Shown one piece after another: positions 29,136 through 36,712 of a DNA stretch of 64,000 nt. A program made the translations under genes and the position numbers. This DNA is from Hydrogenimonas sp. (GTDB lineage Bacteria; Campylobacterota; Campylobacteria; Campylobacterales; Hydrogenimonadaceae), in assembly GCA_003945285.1 (NCBI GenBank), contig AP019005.1:1564001-1628000 (forward strand), written 5' to 3'. The notes under the pieces are model-generated. The model searched no databases. It was not told the origin of the DNA and saw only the letters and a program-made list of their open reading frames with translations. Each line of letters starts with the position of its first letter. The first letter of the stretch is position 1.

Positions 29136-29666
29136 CTACTTTTCGCGCTCCGGGAATACTTTTATACTCTTTATCGTATCGTTCTGGTCTATCGAATCCA
29201 GAACCAGCATACTGTCGGCATCATCCTCTTCGATTCCGCCGAATACCGTATGGACACCGTCAAGATGCGGACAGGGCACGAAGCAGATGAAAAACTGGCT
29301 TCCGCCCGTATCTTTACCGGCATGGGCCATCGATATCGTCCCCTTTACATGCTTGTGGAGATTCTTGTCGGTTTCACATGCGATTGCCCAGTCCGGTCCG
29401 CCCGTACCGACTCGTGCCGGGTTGCCTCCCGGACCGCTGTGAGGACACCCTCCCTGGGCCATGAAACCCTTGATTACACGGTGGAACTTCAGGTTGTCGT
29501 AAAAGCCCTCCTCCGCCAGTGTAGCGAAGTTGGCGACGGTATTCGGAACCTCGTCAACATAGAGTTTAAGCCATATATCGCCTTTATCGGTCTCTATTTT
29601 GGCATACCTGAACCTCTTCATCGTCTCTGCGTCATAGTCGTATGTTTTGAGTTTTTTACCGAACAT
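29136..29666 (-). CDS. Cyclophilin-type peptidyl-prolyl cis-trans isomerase
   Basis: 176 residues from the ATG with AAGGA upstream. Cyclophilin core: NTVANFATLAEEGFYDNLKFHRVIKGFMAQGG, then GTISMAHAGKDTGGSQFFIC and LDGVHTVFG. The FHRVIKGFMAQGG arginine and phenylalanine are the usual catalytic residues. No signal peptide, so it is cytoplasmic. Converges with the diguanylate cyclase gene at a short spacer. Confidence 0.92.
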   Translation of the reverse strand: MFGKKLKTYDYDAETMKRFRYAKIETDKGDIWLKLYVDEVPNTVANFATLAEEGFYDNLKFHRVIKGFMAQGGCPHSGPGGNPARVGTGGPDWAIACETDKNLHKHVKGTISMAHAGKDTGGSQFFICFVPCPHLDGVHTVFGGIEEDDADSMLVLDSIDQNDTIKSIKVFPEREK

Positions 29667-29766
29667 AATATATCCTTTTCGTAGTTTGTATCGCGCGCCG
29701 ATTACCAAAATCTCGAAATAGAATAGTTTGAAATCGTTGCGATACCTGCGGTCAGGCGGTTTCGGG

Positions 29767-29868
29767 AAAACTTGAGGCGTACCGGTCAGGTGCGTCGACG
29801 GTTTTCCCCAAAGTGCGCGGCTGCAATGATCGTGACGAGTTCTGCTATCTCTATTTCGAGATTTGGGG
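29767..29868 (+). repeat. Dispersed ~100-bp repeat, copy 2
   Basis: Inverted relative to copy 1 at 13928-14028, about 80 percent identical by eye. The hairpin near its start is kept with a U-G pair (GTACC/GGTGC) when read on this strand. It lies in the 234-bp gap between the cyclophilin gene and the small frame at 29901. Nothing else is recognisable in that gap. Confidence 0.7.
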
Positions 29869-29900
29869 ATTATACCATGTTGAAAATATCTTCCGGAGAT

Positions 29901-30050
29901 CTACCGCATACGTATTATCTTTACCCTGAACAGAAGCAGAAGGCGGTTGAGCCTTAGAAGTGCCCTCTTGTACAGAGGCAGGTTGGCCACTTTAAGCTGG
30001 CAGAAGAGTTCGTTGAGGCCGTCACGTTCACTTTGAGTCAGATTGCTCAT
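29901..30050 (-). CDS. 49-residue basic small protein coupled to the XRE regulator
   Basis: Starts MSNLTQSERDGLNELF and ends RLNRLLLLFRVKIIRMR. AAGGG lies 7 nt before the ATG, and the gene overlaps the end of the XRE gene by 23 nt in another frame. Leucine- and arginine-rich, amphipathic, no family recognised. The ribosome-binding site and overlap are the only support. Confidence 0.45.
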   Translation of the reverse strand: MSNLTQSERDGLNELFCQLKVANLPLYKRALLRLNRLLLLFRVKIIRMR

Positions 30051-30282
30051 CCAAAGCCCTTATTTTATGTACTACACGAACAATCTCGTCATCATCCAGT
30101 TCACCAAGCATCTGCATAAGTGCGCGTGCGGCGACAGGCTGCGCCTTCCCCGTACGCCAATCCTGGTAAGTGCGCATCGAAATACCGAGCTCTTCGGCCA
30201 TAGCCTTCTGCGAAATCTTCCGGCCGTGGTTTTTCGCTTCGAGCGCATTGTGGACAATGTTGAAAATATCGCTGACTTTCAT
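30028..30282 (-). CDS. Small XRE-type helix-turn-helix regulator
   Basis: 84 residues with a helix-turn-helix in ISQKAMAEELGISMRTYQDWRTGKAQP, i.e. a CI/Cro-type DNA-binding domain and little else. The start ATG is almost at the expected transcription start: TATAAT on the minus strand ends six bases upstream of the A, with no ribosome-binding site, so the message is probably leaderless. A GTG one codon earlier is an alternative. Target unknown. Confidence 0.72.
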   Translation of the reverse strand: MKVSDIFNIVHNALEAKNHGRKISQKAMAEELGISMRTYQDWRTGKAQPVAARALMQMLGELDDDEIVRVVHKIRALDEQSDSK

Positions 30283-30288
30283 CACAAA

Positions 30289-30294
30289 ATTATA
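30289..30294 (-). promoter_or_regulatory. -10 box of a likely leaderless XRE transcript
   Basis: Perfect TATAAT on the minus strand, six nucleotides before the ATG at 30282. The remaining AT-rich stretch to 30486 also holds TATAAT around 30458 for the plus-strand oxidoreductase gene. Confidence 0.55.
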
Positions 30295-30486
30295 CTTTCA
30301 AAAGCTGTTATGCACATTAAACTTCTTCTTTTTTGAGGTTTATTTCCTGTTTTAAGTATTTATTTACATTTTTGACATACTAATATTCCTTTTAAAGCAA
30401 TTTTTATTCCGTTTTCATACGGTTTTCTGTGCATTAATCTCTCAATTTATCTCTTTGCTATAATTTCCGGCATACAAAGGAGTCGC

Positions 30487-31677
30487 ATGAAGAGAGTGGT
30501 TATAGCAGGTGCGGGATATGGGGGACTGAGAGCCGTAGAGAGACTTGCAGAGCTGCCGGGTATCGAAATTACACTGGTAGACGCCAACAGCTTTCATTTC
30601 ATGCAGACGGAAGTCTACGGCTACATCGCCGGAACGAAAGATATAGACGAGTTAGCCATAGACCTTGGGCTGTGGTGCAGCGGATTCGACCGTCCGGTCA
30701 AATTCGTCAAAGACCGGATTAAAGGGCTGGAGCCCGAAAAGAGGCTGCTCCTGCTGCAAAATTCGACGCTGGAGTACGATTACCTGATAATCGCGACAGG
30801 CGCCAGAACCGGATTTCCCGGTTTTATAGAGGGGCTAAGAGAGTTCAGCTTCGGCATAAAAAGGGTCGACCGTGCCTTCGGCTTTCATCACAGATTCGAA
30901 AGCGTCGTCAAAAAGAAGCTCGATGGAGAGAGAGGAGATGTAAACATCGCAGTCATCGGCGCCGGTCTTTCGGGCGTGGAGGTGGCCGCAGAGATGGGTT
31001 ACATGCTCAAAAGGTACAGGTATATGCTCGGCGAGCGCGCCGACGATATACGCATAACCCTCGTAGACGCATGCGAAACAATACTGCCCGGTATGCACCC
31101 CTATCTAGTTAAGAGCGCTTCGCAAAGACTCGAAAAACTCGGCGTAACAGTGAAAACATCCGCTTTCATCGACAGGGTCTCCAAAGATCTCATCCACTTC
31201 AAAAACGGCGACGAGATGGAGCATACCTTTACGATCTTCACGGGAGGAATAACGGCAAACAGCGACTTCACGCCAGAAAGTTTCAAAAAGGGCGATAACG
31301 GCCAGCTAGAAGTGACCAACTCTCTGAACATCCCCGGATATGAAGAGATCTTCGCCATAGGAGATGTGGCCCTCATAAAAGATGAGAACGCAAAACCGCT
31401 TCCGCCTACCGCACAGATTGCCGAAAAGAGTGCCGAGTATGCTGCTAAATCGATAAAAAACGCCCTTGAAAAGAGGAGAACAGAGCCGTTCAGGGGAAGA
31501 CTCGACGGCATGTTCATAGCGCTGGGGGGCAGATACGCCGCGGCGGAGATTTTCGGCTTCAGGTTCAGCGGGGCGGCTGCCTACTATATGAAACGCCTCA
31601 TCACTTTCATATACTTTCTGGGAATCAACCTCAGGGCCAACGCAGGCTACAGGGTACGAAGGCGCCCTCACCGCTGA
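30487..31677 (+). CDS. NDH-2-like FAD/NAD(P)H-dependent oxidoreductase
   Basis: 396 residues. The N-terminal FAD dinucleotide fold VVIAGAGYGGLRAV, the NAD(P)H fold NIAVIGAGLSGVEVAAEMGY (about 155-175) and the FAD-closing motif EIFAIGDVA are present. The C-terminus is amphipathic and hydrophobic (YYMKRLITFIYFLGI), typical of type II NADH dehydrogenases that sit on the membrane and reduce quinone. Sulfide:quinone-type cysteines are not evident. AAGGAG precedes the ATG and TATAAT lies about 25 nt upstream. Monocistronic. Confidence 0.8.
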   Translation: MKRVVIAGAGYGGLRAVERLAELPGIEITLVDANSFHFMQTEVYGYIAGTKDIDELAIDLGLWCSGFDRPVKFVKDRIKGLEPEKRLLLLQNSTLEYDYLIIATGARTGFPGFIEGLREFSFGIKRVDRAFGFHHRFESVVKKKLDGERGDVNIAVIGAGLSGVEVAAEMGYMLKRYRYMLGERADDIRITLVDACETILPGMHPYLVKSASQRLEKLGVTVKTSAFIDRVSKDLIHFKNGDEMEHTFTIFTGGITANSDFTPESFKKGDNGQLEVTNSLNIPGYEEIFAIGDVALIKDENAKPLPPTAQIAEKSAEYAAKSIKNALEKRRTEPFRGRLDGMFIALGGRYAAAEIFGFRFSGAAAYYMKRLITFIYFLGINLRANAGYRVRRRPHR

Positions 31678-31700
31678 TGTATAAAGAGTCCACAATCTAT

Positions 31701-31972
31701 TAGACTTCTTGCAAAACTATACACAGTATGAGCAAAAAGAGAAACGATTCAATCAAGGCAGATGTTCCCAAGCGTAGCCAAAGCTACGTTTGGGGTTATC
31801 TAACGCAGAGTCAATCGGTTTATCTTTTTGCCCTTCGGGAGGCATAAAAAGGGGCAATCTCGCACAAAAAAATGTTTTCACCGTAGCTTTGGCTACGCTG
31901 AAAAATCTGTTTTTCACGATCTTACCCCTTTTTATGCCTCTCATATCTGCGTATAGTTTTGCAAGAAGTCTA
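31701..31972. mobile_element. MITE-like element with 26-bp terminal inverted repeats
   Basis: 272 bp without a transposase. The ends 31701-31726 and 31947-31972 are inverted copies with 25/26 matches, beginning TAGACTTCTTGCAAAACT. Internally, 31840-31854 (AGGCATAAAAAGGGG) pairs with 31925-31939, and the segment GTAGCCAAAGCTACG near 31776 recurs as GTAGCTTTGGCTACG near 31890. The outermost TA could be a TA target duplication. A short frame inside (31753-31944) only reflects the palindromes. It lies about 100 bp upstream of acsA. The rest of the 392-bp gap holds the acsA ribosome-binding region. Confidence 0.8.
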
Positions 31973-32069
31973 TTATATAAAGCTTTCTCTTTTCCATTAA
32001 TTTAATCTTATTCGCTATACTATGAAAAAAAATCGGCACAATATCCATTATTATAATAAAGGAGAAAAA

Positions 32070-34028
32070 ATGTCTGAATCAAAAGAGCTCTATTTTCCGA
32101 ACAGGGAGTTCGCCAAAGAGGCGCGGATAAAAAATATGTGTGAGTACCGCGAGCTGATGGAGTGGGCCAAAGAGGACTATGAAGGGTACTGGGGCCACTG
32201 GGCCGACGAGAAGATCGACTGGTTCGAACCGTATACGAAGGTTCTCGACGAATCGGATGCACCGTTTTACAAATGGTTCACGGGCGGCAGGCTGAATGTA
32301 AGCTACCAGTGCATCGACCGCCATCTCGATACCAGAAAGAACAAAGCGGCCATAATCTTCGAAGGGGATAGAGGCGACAAGCAGATCATCACCTATCTCG
32401 AACTCTACAGAAACGTGAACCGCTTCGCCAACCTGCTGAAAAACCGCTTCGGAGTCAAAAAGGGTGACCGGGTGGTGCTCTATATGCCTATGATTCCAGA
32501 AGCCGCATACGCGATGCTCGCATGTGCCAGAATCGGGGCCATCCACTCCGTAGTCTTCGGCGGCTTCAGTGCCGAGGCCCTCAGGGACAGGATCATAGAT
32601 GCCGATGCGAAAGTGGTGATTACGGCCGACGGAGCCTTCAGGAAAGATAAACCCTACATGCTCAAACCGGTTGTGGATACGGCGCTCGAAGAGGGTTGCG
32701 AATCTGTCGAGAAGGTGCTTGTCGTACAGAGAAACAACGAAGATGTTGTCTGGATAGAGGGGCGCGACTACAGCTACAACGAGCTGATAGACCAGGAGAG
32801 CGACGTCTGCGATCCCGAGCCGATGGAGAGCGAAGATCCGCTCTTTCTGCTCTACACTTCAGGCTCTACCGGCAAACCCAAAGGGGTTCAGCACTCCCAG
32901 GCAGGCTACATTCTATGGGCACAGATGACTATGGAGTGGGTATTCGACGTAAAAGAGAACGACACCTACTGGTGTACGGCCGACATCGGCTGGATTACCG
33001 GCCACACATACATCGTCTACGGCCCTCTCGCGATGGGAGCAACTACGGTCATGTTCGAAGGGGTCCCGACATATCCCGACGCCGGGCGGGCATGGAAGAT
33101 GGTGGAAGAGTACAGAATAAACCAGTTCTACACCGCTCCCACGGCGATCCGCGTACTGCATAAAATGGGAGAGGATGAACCGCAGAAGTACGACCTCAGC
33201 TCACTGAAGGTACTCGGAACGGTCGGCGAACCGATAGATCCGCCGGCATGGAAGTGGTATTTCGAAAAGATCGGCGGCGGCCGCTGCCCAATCGTCGATA
33301 CATGGTGGCAGACGGAGACCGGCGGCCACATGATAAGCCCTCTGCCGGGAGCCACACCCATAAAACCGGCCTGCGCCACATTCCCGCTTCCGGGCATAAT
33401 GGCCGAGGTGATCGAGAGAGACGGAACCCCGGTCGAGCCCGGTGAGCAGGGGCTGCTCTGCATAACGAAACCGTGGCCGAGCATGATAAGAACCATCTGG
33501 GGAGACCCGGAAAGGTTCAAGAAGAGCTACTTCGGAGATGCCAAAAAAGATGGAAAACCGGTCTACTTCTCAGGTGACGGGGCAATAGTCGACGAGGATG
33601 GCTACATTACCATAACAGGGCGCGTCGACGATGTCATAAACGTATCGGGCCACAGAATGGGAACGGCGGAGGTCGAAGCAGCCATCAAGAAGCATCCGCA
33701 TGTAGCGGAGGTTGCGGTAGTGGGTAAGCCCGACCCCATAAAGGGCGAAAGCATATTCGCTTATATTGTTCTCAAAAATGCCGATGATACTTTCGGCGAA
33801 GAGGCCGAACTTGCAAAAGAGATAAACGAGGTGATCGCCAGGGAGATCGGAAATATCGCCAAGTGCGACACCATAAAAGTGGTTCCTGGCCTTCCGAAGA
33901 CACGATCGGGCAAGGTGATGCGCCGTATTCTGCGCGCAATAGCCAAAGGTGAAGAGATAAAACAGGATATCTCTACACTCGAAGACCCTTCAATCGTGGC
34001 GAAAATTCAAACCTGTGTGATAGGATAG
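32070..34028 (+). CDS. acsA: Acetyl-CoA synthetase
   Basis: 652 residues from the ATG with AAAGGAG upstream. The AMP-binding P-loop [23 protein letters not shown], the hinge region [14 protein letters not shown] and the acetylation-regulated lysine in [14 protein letters not shown] are all present. It converts acetate, ATP and CoA to acetyl-CoA. The lysine is the usual target of sirtuin-type deacetylases, and a sirtuin gene is present at 45141-45866. Followed 4 nt later by a lipoprotein gene. Confidence 0.96.
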   Translation: MSESKELYFPNREFAKEARIKNMCEYRELMEWAKEDYEGYWGHWADEKIDWFEPYTKVLDESDAPFYKWFTGGRLNVSYQCIDRHLDTRKNKAAIIFEGDRGDKQIITYLELYRNVNRFANLLKNRFGVKKGDRVVLYMPMIPEAAYAMLACARIGAIHSVVFGGFSAEALRDRIIDADAKVVITADGAFRKDKPYMLKPVVDTALEEGCESVEKVLVVQRNNEDVVWIEGRDYSYNELIDQESDVCDPEPMESEDPLFLLYTSGSTGKPKGVQHSQAGYILWAQMTMEWVFDVKENDTYWCTADIGWITGHTYIVYGPLAMGATTVMFEGVPTYPDAGRAWKMVEEYRINQFYTAPTAIRVLHKMGEDEPQKYDLSSLKVLGTVGEPIDPPAWKWYFEKIGGGRCPIVDTWWQTETGGHMISPLPGATPIKPACATFPLPGIMAEVIERDGTPVEPGEQGLLCITKPWPSMIRTIWGDPERFKKSYFGDAKKDGKPVYFSGDGAIVDEDGYITITGRVDDVINVSGHRMGTAEVEAAIKKHPHVAEVAVVGKPDPIKGESIFAYIVLKNADDTFGEEAELAKEINEVIAREIGNIAKCDTIKVVPGLPKTRSGKVMRRILRAIAKGEEIKQDISTLEDPSIVAKIQTCVIG

Positions 34029-34032
34029 AGAT

Positions 34033-34722
34033 GTGAAACTATGGATAGCTCTGCTTCTGCCGATACTGCTGTTTACAGGATGCAATGAGAAAACCGAAAA
34101 GGGTAAAGAGTTCGCTTTTTCGGTTCTGATTCCGCAGCCTGCGGCTGGACAGAGCGTCCACTATATACACGGAAAACAGGTGTTTACCTCTCTTTCCGGA
34201 GACTCAGCAGTCTCAGCCATGGTTATAAACAACCCTATAATGGCGGGGAGAGAGGCCATACTCGCTATAGCCATAGAAAACCGTACGGACGGTACCATTG
34301 AGCTGAAGTGGGACGACATAACCTTTTTCAACCCCAAAAACTACATAAAACTGCTTCCCGTATCGGAGATAGAGGAGTATTTCAAAAAGCCGAACAGGTG
34401 CAAACCCATGCTCAATGCGAAAGCTTTCAGAAGAGAGCTTGAGAAGTACGGCGTTTTTCACGATCCCGCACTGGATACGCAAAAAAGAGAGCTCTTCCCG
34501 TCCGAAGCTGCGCTCTTGGATATTTTCAAAGAGATAAAAGAGGACCTCTGCTACACGAGACTGCCGAACAATACCACACTCGAACAGCACAAAGTCACCG
34601 TAGGATATATGGTCATTCTGCTGCCGGCCGAAAACTTCGAACGGCGAATGCTTTTCATGCTGAAAATCCCGGCCGCCGGCACTCTGCACAAACTCCGCTA
34701 CGCTCTACAGCCGCTCCAATAA
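34033..34722 (+). CDS. Lipoprotein, unknown function
   Basis: 229 residues from a GTG 4 nt after the acsA stop. The signal ends in the lipobox LLFTGC (about C17). The mature part looks like a globular periplasmic domain rich in beta strands (AILAIAIENRTDGTIELKWDD), with no family I can name. Placement suggests co-transcription with acsA. Confidence 0.65.
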   Translation: MKLWIALLLPILLFTGCNEKTEKGKEFAFSVLIPQPAAGQSVHYIHGKQVFTSLSGDSAVSAMVINNPIMAGREAILAIAIENRTDGTIELKWDDITFFNPKNYIKLLPVSEIEEYFKKPNRCKPMLNAKAFRRELEKYGVFHDPALDTQKRELFPSEAALLDIFKEIKEDLCYTRLPNNTTLEQHKVTVGYMVILLPAENFERRMLFMLKIPAAGTLHKLRYALQPLQ

Positions 34723-34763
34723 TAATGATATAATTTCGAAAAAATCATAACAGGAACGGCACC

Positions 34764-35447
34764 ATGCAGCTTTGCGTCGCACTAGATCTGCCTTCGTTGA
34801 AAGAGAATCTCAAACTGGCCGAAGAGCTCAAAGAGTTCGATATCTGGCTCAAAGTGGGCTTTAGAAGCTTTATAAGGGACGGCAGAGAGTCACTCGATGC
34901 GCTGAAACAGATCAATCCTTCGTTCAAAATCTTTCTGGACCTCAAACTCTACGACATCCCGAACACGATGGCAGACGCCGCCGAAGAGATAGCGAAGATG
35001 GATGTAGATATGTTCAACATACACGCAAGTGCCGGAAAGAAGGCGATGCAGGAGGTGATGAGACGGCTTGAACCTCTAAAAAAACGCCCCCTCGTCCTGG
35101 CTGTAACGGCCCTGACCTCCTTCGACTACAGAAGTTTCAAAGAGATATACGGCGAAGATATAGAGGAGAAGGCGAAACAGTTCGCGATGCAGAGCTATCA
35201 GGCCGGGCTGGACGGTGTGGTATGCAGTGTCTACGAATCAGATCTCATAAAACACGAAACCGACCCCGAGTTCATCACCCTCACACCGGGCATAAGACCC
35301 TTCGGAGAGTCAGGCGACGACCAGAAGAGAGTCGCCGACCTGAAGACCGCGATAGAGCACAAAGTCGACATCATAGTGGTCGGTCGCCCTATCTACAAGG
35401 CAGAAGATCCGGCGGAGGTCGTAAAAAGAGTACTGGAAAATACCTAG
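34764..35447 (+). CDS. pyrF: Orotidine 5'-phosphate decarboxylase
   Basis: 227 residues. TIM barrel with LCVALDLP at the start, the catalytic DLKLYDIPNTM charge network and a C-terminal phosphate-binding VGRPIYKAEDP. Last step of UMP synthesis. Own promoter probable: TATAAT at 34728-34733. Confidence 0.96.
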   Translation: MQLCVALDLPSLKENLKLAEELKEFDIWLKVGFRSFIRDGRESLDALKQINPSFKIFLDLKLYDIPNTMADAAEEIAKMDVDMFNIHASAGKKAMQEVMRRLEPLKKRPLVLAVTALTSFDYRSFKEIYGEDIEEKAKQFAMQSYQAGLDGVVCSVYESDLIKHETDPEFITLTPGIRPFGESGDDQKRVADLKTAIEHKVDIIVVGRPIYKAEDPAEVVKRVLENT

Positions 35448-35452
35448 AGGGC

Positions 35453-35557
35453 TTACCAGTTGCCATTCGGTACCGCCGTCTCCATTCCCCATATCATCCA
35501 TCCCACAAAAAGCATAAAGAGTATTACGAACACAAGCGGAGCGTACTTTTGAAACAT
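35453..35557 (-). CDS. 34-residue single-span membrane peptide
   Basis: Starts MFQKYAPLVFVILFMLFVGW and ends METAVPNGNW. One transmembrane helix (about 7-25). AGGAG lies 6 nt before this ATG; an overlapping ATG in another frame would have a spacing of only 2. Converges with pyrF. It could be a small subunit of a membrane complex, but no partner is adjacent. Confidence 0.55.
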   Translation of the reverse strand: MFQKYAPLVFVILFMLFVGWMIWGMETAVPNGNW

Positions 35558-35694
35558 CCATGACTCCTGAAAATTGATGGTGCCATTGTATCCAAATATC
35601 TATGAAAAAAGGTGAAGAGATAAGGTGGAACACAACTTGCTTAATCTCCGTTACAGGTTGCCTCGGCGCAGCCGCAATCTTCAAAGGAGGCAGT

Positions 35695-35838
35695 ATGAAA
35701 ATTCTCGACAAAGTGGAGCTTATCGTAAAACTCAAAGAGAAGATAGAAGAGGCGAAAAAGGAGAACGCAAAGGCCGCAGAGCGGCTGCAGGGTCTGCTGG
35801 AAAGCATCATGAAATCGGGAGAGCTCAAAGCTGTATAG
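35695..35838 (+). CDS. 47-residue helical small protein
   Basis: Starts MKILDKVELIVKLKEKIEEA and is predicted entirely helical and charged, resembling a short coiled coil. AAAGGAGG sits 5 nt before the ATG, a strong ribosome-binding site. No family recognised. It lies directly upstream of tRNA-Ser. Confidence 0.6.
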   Translation: MKILDKVELIVKLKEKIEEAKKENAKAAERLQGLLESIMKSGELKAV

Positions 35839-35892
35839 ACCAAATTTAAGCCGTATATTAAGAACCAGCCGCTATAATTTCATCCACTTCAT

Positions 35893-35983
35893 GGACAGGT
35901 GGGTGAGCTGGCTGAAACCACACCCCTGCTAAGGGTGCGTACCTTTACGGGTACCGAGGGTTCGAATCCCTCCCTGTCCGCCA
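35893..35983 (+). tRNA. serX: tRNA-Ser (anticodon GCU)
   Basis: 91 nt including encoded CCA. The acceptor GGACAGG pairs with CCTGTCC; the anticodon loop is CTGCTAA with GCT; there is a long class II variable arm and the T-loop GGTTCGAATCC. Discriminator G is as expected for serine. Immediately downstream begin the IS remnant and the CRISPR island. Confidence 0.95.
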
Positions 35984-36097
35984 TAACCTTCAAAAGCCCC
36001 ATTTTATGGGTATTTACTACTTAAAATAAAATAAATATCAGTCGTTTTCGAGGGTTTTCAGCTGACAGCGTCAGTAGCTTTTTCTTACCAGCTGACG

Positions 36098-36650
36098 TTA
36101 CGCAAGCCTCAACCGCTTCAACTCGGTCATAGCGGCGAGATTGGCTTTGACAAGCACCTTGGTTTTAAGGGCGAAATGGTTAAGGTAGTGCTTGATTTCC
36201 AGGCATTCAAGCTTGAAAACCGCAATCATGGACATGAGCGGAAGTGCTATCTGTGTCGTTGCTCTTTTCGTTGGTGATTTGGCCGATGCAGCATTGTATT
36301 TAAGTGGTTTGTGATACTCCTTGACTCTCCATCTTTTTAGATAGATTTTCGCTACTATATCGCCTGAAAGCGATATATCAGAGTAGACGAGATTGACTCG
36401 GACCTGTTTTCCATCTCTGTTTGTAAACCCAAATCTCTACGTACAGGAAGCACCTCTTTGTTGTAACCTTTGAGATAGCCTTGCAAAGTCTCGTTGTCTT
36501 GCAGCTCCAATGTACCTACTTTTAAATTCTGCCTGCTGTCTATCTTCAAGCTTGGGAATAGAGATACCGTTACTGTGGTAGATCATATATTTCTCTCTAT
36601 CTCCTATTACGAGCGTATTGCACTTTTTTGTGTCATATCGGTTATTTGTT
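36098..36650 (-). pseudogene. Decayed IS4-like transposase, C-terminal half
   Basis: Read on the minus strand it gives YDTKKCNTLVIGDREKYM, then after one in-frame TAG (36438-36436) continues DGKQVRVNLVYSDISLSGD and the YREK-like block LKRWRVKEYHKPLKYNAA-KSPTKR, ending RLRLA. The N-terminal half with the first catalytic residues is missing at the cas9 side. So this is a truncated, stop-containing remnant. Its stop codon lies inside the dispersed motif GACGTTACGCAA (36094-36105). A hairpin CTGAC/GTCAG lies at 36062-36074. The remainder of 35984-36097 shows nothing else. Confidence 0.75.
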
Positions 36651-36677
36651 GATTATATTCAGACTATGTTGTAAACT
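36649..36677 (+). promoter_or_regulatory. Candidate cas9 promoter
   Basis: TTGATT, 17-nt spacer, TAAACT, ending 35 nt before the cas9 ATG. It lies exactly at the broken edge of the transposase remnant. Confidence 0.4.
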
Positions 36678-36712
36678 AAAACTTATAAATTTCAAGACCA
36701 AAAGGCGTGAAG

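Noticed and set aside
29901-30285. Toxin-antitoxin pair (XRE regulator plus small basic protein)
   Set aside because: The small protein matches no known toxin and order and overlap alone are not enough.
31753-31944. 63-residue frame inside the MITE-like element
   Set aside because: Its residues mirror those of the opposite strand because the element is palindromic.
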